From Triticum aestivum (lineage: Eukaryota; Streptophyta; Magnoliopsida; Poales; Poaceae), in NCBI RefSeq assembly GCF_018294505.1, contig NC_057809.1:503252506-503316505 (forward strand): DNA of 64,000 nucleotides, given 5' to 3'. Positions 56,525 to 64,000 of the stretch are shown here, one piece after another (position 1 is the stretch's first letter; the number at the start of each line of letters is the position of its first letter). The position numbers and the translations under genes are program-made. Below the pieces are notes generated by a model. It saw only the letters and a program-made list of their open reading frames with translations, ran no database searches and was not told where the DNA came from.

Positions 56525-57462
56525 TGCATGTAAAAATCTTTGTCATTTAGTACTAGTGTTCATGGATGCATGCAATGCGGTAATGCATTGGTAAACATAT
56601 TTTTTTGTGAAGAACGAGAGCATTAATTGAGTACTTTTGCAGACTACAAAACCTATTCCACCATCAAAGTAAGAGTAGAAATTAGAGATATACCACTTCT
56701 TGAATCTTGAAACCAACCACATTCCTCCCTTATCTCATCAAAACCGTCAAAGGAATATATTTTGAGTGAAACATAACATATTTTTAGTGATATACGTATT
56801 TCAAAACTAGACTCTTTTTCTATCAAATCAACGAATATGTATTAATCTACTTTGATCGTGTGGCAATGCATTGGCACATTGCTAGTAGTTATTACTACTG
56901 TATAATTTTTTGGACACCAGACAAACGATGGAGTACATATACTAAGAGAAGAGGCGTACGCACGTAGTCGATCTCTCACTGTCTCGCACACATGAGAGTT
57001 ACGTAAAGACACCGTTAACAAATAAACCCTAAAACCTTAGGTGCATGATTGCTACATGCACGGGTACCGGGTACGTGGTGGAGCGCACCTTTGTAGGAAT
57101 AGTCAGCTCGCGTGATAATTTGATCTATAGGAGTTGATGGTTGGGACCACACAGGTGAAGGACCTAGAGGCGCTGGCTCGCCAGTCGCCACTGATCGGTA
57201 GCCATGTTTAAAATATCATTTTTTAGCAGGGTAAGAGTTCCGATTTTCAATGGCGCGTTATAAGTACTAAGTAGTTTTTAGAACGATTGGTATGGAGAAA
57301 AAATGGAATTCATAACTACTACCTCCTTGGCGTATGGTTGTATGGGTTTATGTTGCGAGATGTTGAACCTGGTAGTTCTAGGGCAAATACTATGGTTTCG
57401 ATGTTGGTTTTCAGTAATGAAAATCGGAAGGGGGAAGCCCTTCTTTGATAAAAAAACTACTA
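56525..57462. other. Unassigned DNA
   Basis: No supported gene. A weak Helitron-like end (GCATTGGCACATTGCTAGT, to about 56885) is visible. Confidence 0.35.
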
Positions 57463-57588
57463 CCTTCGTCCTGGTTTACTAGTCCCCATCGTATTTTGGG
57501 TCAAATTTTGTCCACGAATTTTACTTGTAAAATGTGAATGGAAAACGAGATTTTGTTATACCCAAACAAAAAAGGACTGGAGGGAGTG
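57463..57588. mobile_element. Possible Stowaway MITE, degraded
   Basis: The left end CCTTCGTCCTGGTTTACTAG and the right end AAGGACTGGAGGGAG are roughly inverted. TA is present only on the left. Confidence 0.4.
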
Positions 57589-58460
57589 ATTGCTCTGACA
57601 CGGACGCGACCTCTCATAGCGCAGGCATTGAACCTTCGCACCGGCCAAGAGGGCCCCACTCACTGTAGGCCAGGCTGAACATGCCTCCTCGCCGCGTGCA
57701 ACCGGCTTCAGACTGCCCCACTCGCCTCCACTGAATTCGCGCGTGTGCCAACAACACGTCCTTCTGCAAGCCGACCGGCATTTTAGAACACAACGTCGGT
57801 TGGCTCCTCTCGTCCGCTCACTATTTAAACGAGGCCAGACGCTTGGCAAGAACCGCACCACACCGTTGCTCCCCTTATCCTCCTTGCACCATTTTCTCCA
57901 CACTCTCCATAGCATCCAGTGAGCAGGGAGATGAGTTCTCCAGCATAAAAGTCGGATGGGTGCCCCGACAAGCCAGGAAACTCGCTGCCCCACCTCCCTC
58001 CCGTCCCATGTCGTCAGTACCATGGGCGAGGCTTCAGGCGGGCAAGCGGAGGAGCAAGCCGCCGCTCCAAGCTGGCCCCTGGTGCATCAACTCGACGCTC
58101 CAAGCTTGCTCGCGGAGGAGTGGCCAGTTGTTGCACGTCGGCACATGGGGCACCATGATGTCTAGTGCACCATGGTTGTCCGCGCCATCCGACGCAAATG
58201 TTGGCGGAATCGGGGCATGCTGGTGGAGGTGGCCAACACGTTTGCTGCCACCGCCGACACTGAGGAATAGTAGACCAGGGGAGCCGCCGGCACTCTGAAC
58301 CCACGAATTCTACGACCACCTCGTCGCCGGCATAGACACCCGGTGTGTTGCCCGGTTTGGCTCAAAACATCATGGACCCCAGCCACGGCCGGCATTAGAA
58401 ATTATACCTGCTTCCAGAAGTTATTCGTGATTAGTCAAAAAATGACCAAAATATAATTAA
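57589..58460. other. GC-rich unassigned region
   Basis: Long overlapping frames exist on both strands (minus 58023-57556, plus 57843-58298), as expected from GC content. A TATTTAAA-like site near 57822 precedes them. No domain is recognised, so I do not call a gene. Confidence 0.3.
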
Positions 58461-59215
58461 TTACACATGGTCTTGACTTGTTGTGCTCGCACTGGTAGTA
58501 GCAACTAGAGGTTTTTCTTTATTTATAACTCTCCTCACATATTTTTGGATTTGAAGTGAATCATGGTTGTGGACATTATCTATGAATGTGTAGATATCTG
58601 TGAACATGAGTTTGATGTGGAAGTTGAACTTGGAATGTTGGGCTTGCGCATGAACTATACCATGTCCAATGCTTCGTCTATTAATGTTTGGAAAGTAATT
58701 GTTGTTATTACATGACCTGAGAAAAAATACTTTGTGCCACATCGGTAGATGCATGGACATCACAACAGGCATGCTGACTGGATAAACATTTGAACCTAGC
58801 TATTATGAAGGAAAATTTGCATTGACAACAATTTTAGATAGCAGGAGATGCCTAGCCTGCTCTGCCTCTGCTAGCTTCTTTCTGGATTCTTCCTTCTCTT
58901 CTTTGGCTTGGGTGAAGAGAGCATCTGATTGCTCTTTTCACTTCTTCAGGAACTCAACTACATTCTCAAGGGCTGTTGCACGCTTTCTTTTAGCCTTTAC
59001 TAGAGGCACGAGGACACGAACAGTTGACGACTCCACCTGGCTTGTGTGTAATCTGGCATCATCTAGGAATTTGCACCTTGTGTCTAATCCAACATCATTA
59101 GGGAATGGGCACCTTGTGTGTAATCCAGTCTCATTTTGGAAACATGATCTCGAGGTTGACCATACTTCCCTCCTCGCAGGAACTGCATCCTGACATGAAG
59201 TTACTTCTTTTTTAG
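58461..59215 (-). pseudogene. Unidentified coding remnant with coiled coil
   Basis: Reverse-strand translation of about 59190-58810 gives TALENVVEFLKK, a TGA, then KEQSDALFTQAKEEKEESRK and KLAEAEQARHLLL, a clear charged coiled coil. Before it lies a repeat-like stretch with LHTRCPFPNDVGLDTRCKF. A further frame lies at 58772-58461 (HLPMWHKVFFLRSCNNN). It looks like a decayed protein, possibly transposon-derived; no family was recognised. Confidence 0.35.
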
Positions 59216-59796
59216 ATCAATACTCAGAGCAACCCAGATCCATTTAGTAGAAGCCAGATAAACAGGACTCGGAGAAGTGAATTCAAAAGTAAAAAAAATA
59301 TAAAAACAGACTCCAAGGTGAGAACACCCACTTCCTATATCAAGCTAAAAATGAAAGCATTAGGACGATTAAGACTCTTCTTATTACACATCAAAGAACA
59401 CGAGGCTAAGAGAAATAGAAACCACAGCGCCATCGCTTCCTCGTCCATCTTGGCATCGCCGAGATGGTGCTCCCGCCTCCGATTGTCACGACGATCCTCA
59501 TCGGTGATAAGCTGCGGCGGAGGCGCGAGCTCCTGCACGAGATCCCGCGTCGGCACATTGGGGAAGTTCAATGTTCTATGAGGCCACCAGAGGCGCCATG
59601 CCGTCGCGTCGTATGATCGGTATCCGCGGCCTCGTGGGCAGTGTAGAAAATGCCAAGGCCGAGGTGCATCCCGTGGAACAGGATCTCAGCGGAGAAGCCA
59701 CCGGAGGGGCGTGCGCGGACGCCGTGGAATCCCCAAGTTTCCCGGTGATGGGCGGCATGGTGGCGCAGCGGCGGCGAGGCAAGAAAGAGCGGGGAG

Positions 59797-59884
59797 AGAG
59801 TGGTGGCAAGGCATAGAGCAGGGAGAGAGCGGTGGCGAGGCACAGAGCGGAGAGAGAGCAGTGGCAAGGCACAGAGCGGTGGGA
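59797..59884. repeat. Minisatellite, about 29 bp unit, three copies
   Basis: Units of the form GAGAGAGCGGTGGCAAGGCA followed by CAGAGCG. Confidence 0.75.
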
Positions 59885-60045
59885 GGGTGTTGGGTTTTAT
59901 AAAGCATGCCGGACGCCGCGCGCCAAAACTAGCGCGTGCCCGGCCGCTTTTCCCGCGCATGCGATCCTTTCCTGACGTCCCTGCTATCTCTACTCTCTTC
60001 TCTACTATTATATTTATTTTATATTTAATATGGATTTAATATTTA

Positions 60046-60285
60046 TCTCTACTCTTATAAAAACACAGTTGGTGGCGATGGTGTGCTTGCCATCCTGCAA
60101 TATAGGTCATCCGATTTATATCCGATGGATAGGAAGCAAACTATGGCAATTTTGCAGAAAGATACCCACGCCCCTCTCCAGATTTGCAAATAAGGCCTTC
60201 CCTCGTTCATCCTTTTCTCCCACGAGATAAACTACTCATACAAATGCATCTTGATGTTTCCTGCAACGCATGGGCATCTTGCTAG
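60046..60285 (+). mobile_element. Mini-Helitron, third copy
   Basis: It starts TCTCTACTCTTATAAAA after A and ends GGGCATCTTGCTAG before T, 240 bp. It is homologous along its length to 56316-56524 but includes the extra block. The hairpin is degraded (CCTGCAACGCATGG). Confidence 0.75.
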
Positions 60286-60578
60286 TTCTAAAAAAAACTT
60301 TCCATCATTTGCTACACTACTTGTTGCAGATGAAGAACCTACCCAAGCACAGCGCGATACAGGAGCGACGTACAATTACAAGCTGATATTCTGTTGCACA
60401 ATGGAGGGTATAACCAATTACTTTTACGGGAACAATAGCAACCAGGAAATTTGAAGGGTAGGTATGAACAAAATTGGAACTCCACATGTACTGTTAAGAG
60501 ATTCAATACAAACATTACCAATCGAGGAGGAGTACGATGGTCGCGGGGGCCTCTATGCATCATGGTCGGTAACGGGAG

Positions 60579-60905
60579 TCAGTTCATTGTCCACAACGGT
60601 GGTGCTTCTGCGCTTGGCGCTGGCTTCCGGGAAGCAAATCTGAGACCGTGGAAGACATTGTCGGGGAAGAGGCTCCGTGTATGACGACGGTGGTGGACCG
60701 GCTCCAGTGCGGCATATGACATCATCGATGAGGTAGATGCGTTGTAGTGGACGAGTGCGCCGATGTAGAAGGGGAGGAGCACGAAGGTTGCGATGCCATG
60801 GAGAAGTCTATTTTGCGGTGGGGATAGAAAATGGGGAGTATTCAGGTGTACTACTCTGGGTGCCGGGGTGGGGTTGGCTGGGTAGGGTGAACCTGAAGTT
60901 ACCAA
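60579..60905 (-). CDS. Hypothetical ORF
   Basis: A 108-codon frame starting MVTSGSPYPANPTPAPR, with one hydrophobic segment (GIATFVLLPFYIGALVHY) that could be a membrane helix. No domain is recognised, and no neighbouring exon was found. It could be chance or a gene fragment. Confidence 0.2.
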   Translation of the reverse strand: MVTSGSPYPANPTPAPRVVHLNTPHFLSPPQNRLLHGIATFVLLPFYIGALVHYNASTSSMMSYAALEPVHHRRHTRSLFPDNVFHGLRFASRKPAPSAEAPPLWTMN

Positions 60906-61109
60906 AACAGCCCCCTACCAAGCATCATCTGTAGGCCTGTTCCGAAGGGTATGATGGTAACTTCGCCCTACTCGAATCAGGGTCACGGGAAATTTTCCCG
61001 CCGACCTTAAAATGTTGTGACACTGAACTCCCCGTGTGGCGTGTTGGGTGATTAGGCTAAGCAACTAGCGAGTAGTACTAGTAGTTAGTAGTACTAGTAA
61101 CTACTAGTA

Positions 61110-61365
61110 CTCTGTCCGTCATTATTAACTATGTATATTAGTTTTGACCGAAGTCAAAGTTCCTAAAGTTTGACCAAGTTTATAGAAAAATATAAACATT
61201 TACCATAACAAATATGTATGATGTGAAAGTACATTCAATAATGAATCTAATAGTATTTATTTGTTATTGTATATGTTAATATTTTTTGTTATAAACTTTG
61301 TGAGAGTTTACAAAACTTGACTTTGACTAATGCTAATATGCGGACTTAAATAAAAACGGAGGGAG
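61110..61365. mobile_element. Stowaway MITE, 256 bp
   Basis: The left end CTCTGTCCGTCATTATTAAC and the right end TAAAAACGGAGGGAG are inverted. Inner TTTGAC(C)..GTCAAAG stretches are also inverted. TA flanks both sides (61108-61109, 61366-61367). Confidence 0.85.
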
Positions 61366-61759
61366 TACACATTTGTTTTCTTAGTTTGTAGTGAATTAAT
61401 CATTTGTTGTAATTGCGAAATAAGTATATTAGGCTACTGACTTTGAATGTAATGGTCTATACAATTTAATAGTTAGAATTATTGTTGAATTCCAAGATCT
61501 ATACGAGGTGTATAGTACTTCACAATATGCTCAAACTCACATAATCCCAGTCAAATGAAAATCTAAATGCATTTCATAGTTATTACTTTGTAGGATGCAA
61601 CAAAACCAACCATAACTCTACATCATCCATTATAAAAGCAACATTTTGAACACATCCCAATGTGTGAATGAAACATGTAGAGAGAGCTTGCGAAGATGGA
61701 GCACATAGGACGGGAAAGATTGTATGTATGTGGGCGAGAGAGTAGGAGACAAAGCTAAC
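61366..61759. other. AT-rich unassigned DNA
   Basis: I see no gene or element end here. Confidence 0.4.
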
Positions 61760-61760
61760 G

Positions 61761-61790
<30 letters not shown>
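61760..61790. repeat. (GA)n microsatellite
   Basis: About 15 GA units with one interruption, in a GA-rich stretch to 62020. Confidence 0.9.
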
Positions 61791-61793
<3 letters not shown>

Positions 61794-62231
61794 GGGAGAG
61801 GAAGAAGTTAGGTCTGTGAGAAATATGAAGACATGTAACATACGTGAGATGCGTGTGCATCCGGATTTTGTACATGTAGAAGGAGAAGAGACAACAGGTT
61901 TGATGAGAGAGCTGGAAAAACATGGATGAGAGAGGAAGGATCTTGTGGGTTGAGAGATTGATAATTTTGTGCGGGAGAGAGAGAGAGGGATTGGTAATTT
62001 TGTGCGGGAGAGAGAGGGGGGAGTCAGTCAGCCGTCATCACATCATCCTGCTTCCAAGTGGCCCCGCATTCTCTAGTGGAGTGTGGTCACCGTCTTCGAT
62101 CTCCTCGATGCCCTCTTTGAAGATTGAGGTGGTGTGCATGCTGGGGTGCAGAGAAGCACAAGTGAGAATGGTCGCCATATAATCTTAGATGGGGATGAAT
62201 TGTGTGCTCGGGGGAGGGGGAGTGTGTGTGC

Positions 62232-62232
<1 letters not shown>

Positions 62233-62270
<38 letters not shown>
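62233..62270. repeat. (GT)n microsatellite
   Basis: Nineteen uninterrupted GT units, extended imperfectly on both sides (62222-62286). Confidence 0.95.
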
Positions 62271-62271
<1 letters not shown>

Positions 62272-62286
62272 TGTGTGTGTGTGTGT

Positions 62287-62999
62287 CAGATATTGAGAGA
62301 AATCAAACCTATGGAGAGAATGTGTGTGTATGATGGAAAGCTACATGCTAAATAGGGTTTTCACGAAGAGATTGTGCATGCGAGATAGAGAGCGATGTGC
62401 GGGCCTTGAGGTGGGCAGGGGTCGGGTGAGGGTGTCAAAATGTGTGCGTTGATGCATGTGTTACATGTGATTGTGCGAGGGACGGACGAATCAAGAGAGA
62501 TGGTTGTTGTGTTACGGATGCTCCTCTCTCTCTCACACACACACACAAGTACAAATAGAAGAATGTTTTCTCATGTATACACAACGTATTGGCATCTCTC
62601 TATGTCTCACTCATGCATGATCATTTGCACATTCACACTTCTCTTTGTCTCAGTCACACACACAAAATCAGTATTAAAAAGAACTAGGGCGCACCTAAAA
62701 TGTCCAAATCCAAATAAACACGAACTGAAGCTAAATTCAAATATATGGAAATATTGTAGCATGAAGAACTTTTTTAGAAAAAAAAGTTGAGTAATATTCG
62801 GGGATTGTTTTCACACACACAAAAAGGTTCGGTGGATGTCCTTCGAGCACGACATGGTGACGCACCGTTCGATCGACCGCGCGGCCGCGGTGCATGCGCT
62901 TGCACAAGATTTCATATCGTTGTTTTGGTAACTAATATAACCGTTGCCTCAGTCTAATGTTTACGTGTACCAGTATGGTTTTCTTTCAAGTTTGACCAA
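62287..62999. other. Unassigned DNA with simple repeats
   Basis: A (TC)n(AC)n tract lies at about 62522-62548. No supported gene. Confidence 0.4.
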
Positions 63000-63002
63000 C
63001 CC

Positions 63003-63361
63003 TATATAAAACTAAACCAAGCTCCCATATGCGCACTCATCAATATGTCGCCGCCGTTGCGTATGCCGACGCCCACCTGCTCCGGCCAACCATTTCTCGC
63101 CCATCACCACTGTGTCGCTGCCATCCCTGTGCCATGAAGCCGAAGGCTTGCCCGCTCACGTCGTCTGCAGTCCCTCCTCGTGATGCCGCCACGCTGCCAA
63201 GCACGCGAACAGCTGGTGGAGCCGCGTCTATGCACACAACGTACGAAGAGGAGGACGAGCGCGTGCTCGAGCACGCCGGCGAGGAGGAGCTAGCATGTCA
63301 TTGTCGTCTCTACCTGCACGGAGGAGGCATGCATGGTGGCTGTCGTGGCGGAAGCTGGTAG
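63003..63361 (+). CDS. Candidate small gene or gene fragment
   Basis: A CTATATAAAAC box at about 63002-63012 is followed by two overlapping starts, 63029 (110 codons, Ala/Pro/His/Cys-rich) and 63045 (about 30 codons). The leader would be very short. The GC content jumps from about 63040. No domain is recognised. It could be the end of a host gene or a captured fragment. Confidence 0.22.
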
Positions 63362-63552
63362 CGCCCGCGCCGAGCCCGCAAACCGGGTGCGGACGCGGAA
63401 TCTACCTTCGAGACCTTGAATGCACGTGGATCCTGCAATCTGAAGAAGCAATTTGGGTCAGTCAACTCTTGTGAGCCATTGGATGCAACATGGATGGCCA
63501 GAAGGGCTTCTTCAACCTCTGAAATTGATGCACTGTTCATCTTCTCTCTCAT
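63310..63552 (-). CDS. Hypothetical ORF
   Basis: The reverse-strand frame starts MREKMNSASISEVEEALLAI and includes VASNGSQELTDPNCFFRL. The first 50 residues have ordinary protein composition; the rest is Arg/Pro-rich. Not recognised, and it overlaps the candidate on the other strand. Confidence 0.2.
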   Translation of the reverse strand: MREKMNSASISEVEEALLAIHVASNGSQELTDPNCFFRLQDPRAFKVSKVDSASAPGLRARRGRYQLPPRQPPCMPPPCR

Positions 63553-64000
63553 GCATCAAGCCGCCAGCCCGCCACACGCCTAACCACCAGCCGTCGCCGC
63601 CCCGCCCTCCCCTGAACTGCCTTCCACCGCCATGATCCACCCCCACCCCGCCATCTGTTTAACCCTGGCCACGATCCATTTTTTCTGGCAAACTGCATTC
63701 CACACCCAACACTCATAAGATAGATCATGGGCACCCTACCACCCTAATATAGATACTGGGGTAGCTTCTCTGTCATCTTCTTCCTTTGCTCCATCGAACT
63801 TCTTCCACAAATCGACCAAATTATACTACTAGTACGTAGTAAGTACAGTAGGAACACGAAGATACGAGCAGTAGTACCAACTACAAGAAGAACAGTAGTA
63901 AGACATTCTAGTACTGTTGTACGTACTAAAGGGTTCAAATAATGAGAAAGAACATAAACATAGTTCTGCTGGGGGCTCAGCACAACACACCCCTGAAATA
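63553..64000. other. Unassigned right edge
   Basis: Pro-codon-rich DNA, then AT-rich sequence with repeated AGTA/TACT; no supported feature. Confidence 0.4.

Noticed and set aside
56855..56885. Fourth mini-Helitron end
   Set aside because: CTAG before T is present but the hairpin is poor and no 5' end is found.
57230..57457. 3' end of a LINE, from GAAAATCGGAAGGGGGAAGCCC before an A-rich run
   Set aside because: The tail is short, no LINE coding sequence precedes it and no target duplication was found.
57843..58298. A 151-codon plus-strand ORF
   Set aside because: High GC gives equal frames on the other strand; no domain, no frame preference.
61377..61392. TTTGTAGTG as right-hand CACTA terminus
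   Set aside because: No reverse copy of the subterminal sequence lies beside it and no TAA duplication; a short match expected by chance.
1..64000. CRISPR array, rRNA genes, telomere repeats
   Set aside because: None seen; the tandem repeats present do not have alternating repeat and spacer structure or rRNA-like sequence.

Overview
This window is repeat DNA from a grass, most likely a Triticeae species (wheat, Aegilops or barley group). The evidence is the very large nested LTR retrotransposons, four LTRs framed TGAT...ATCA next to tRNA-Asp primer sites, a CACTA subterminal array rich in GGCCCA, Stowaway MITEs with TA duplications, and mini-Helitrons. I found no convincing intact host gene. 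Almost every long reading frame is a transposon frame, usually broken. Family names below (Sabrina-, Fatima-, WHAM-like) are from memory and not verified.

Layout. Positions 1-1179 are the 3' end of a Tat-type Ty3/gypsy element (G) lying in the 5' LTR of a non-autonomous gypsy element (A, to 7691). A sits in the gag-protease region of a reverse-strand copia element (H, 7692-10707). H's LTR is cut by a Sabrina-like gypsy element (S, from 10708), whose gag is cut by a CACTA element (from 12864, TSD TAA). The CACTA carries a Helitron (14254-15691) and a reverse-strand, intron-containing Ptta/En/Spm-type transposase gene. One intron of that gene holds a 33-kb insertion, gypsy element D (17660-50834). 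Inside D is a Tat-type element E (20567-48218, reverse strand). Inside E is gypsy element C (21138-38982). C's 5' LTR holds a second Tat-type element F (22288-31022, reverse strand), and C's internal region holds the 5' half of an A-family element (B', 32481 to about 36000). That is about seven insertion levels, most supported by paired LTRs and 5-bp target-site duplications. From 50835 rightwards come the transposase gene's 5' exons, direct repeats, a Stowaway MITE, CT/CA-rich DNA, a head-to-head pair of mini-Helitrons, a third mini-Helitron, a second Stowaway and unassigned low-copy-looking sequence.

How the parts work together. E carries gag, protease, reverse transcriptase, two RNase H regions and integrase, all now broken. 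F keeps gag-protease but has no polymerase or integrase, so it would have depended on an E-like element. E, F and G all carry an antisense gene near the 3' LTR with its own TATA box. In E and F it is visibly spliced and starts with a domain I recognise as the 'putative gypsy type transposon' domain (PF04195). D has an unrelated-looking antisense frame with its own TATA box in the same place. This antisense transcription unit is the most interesting recurring system here.
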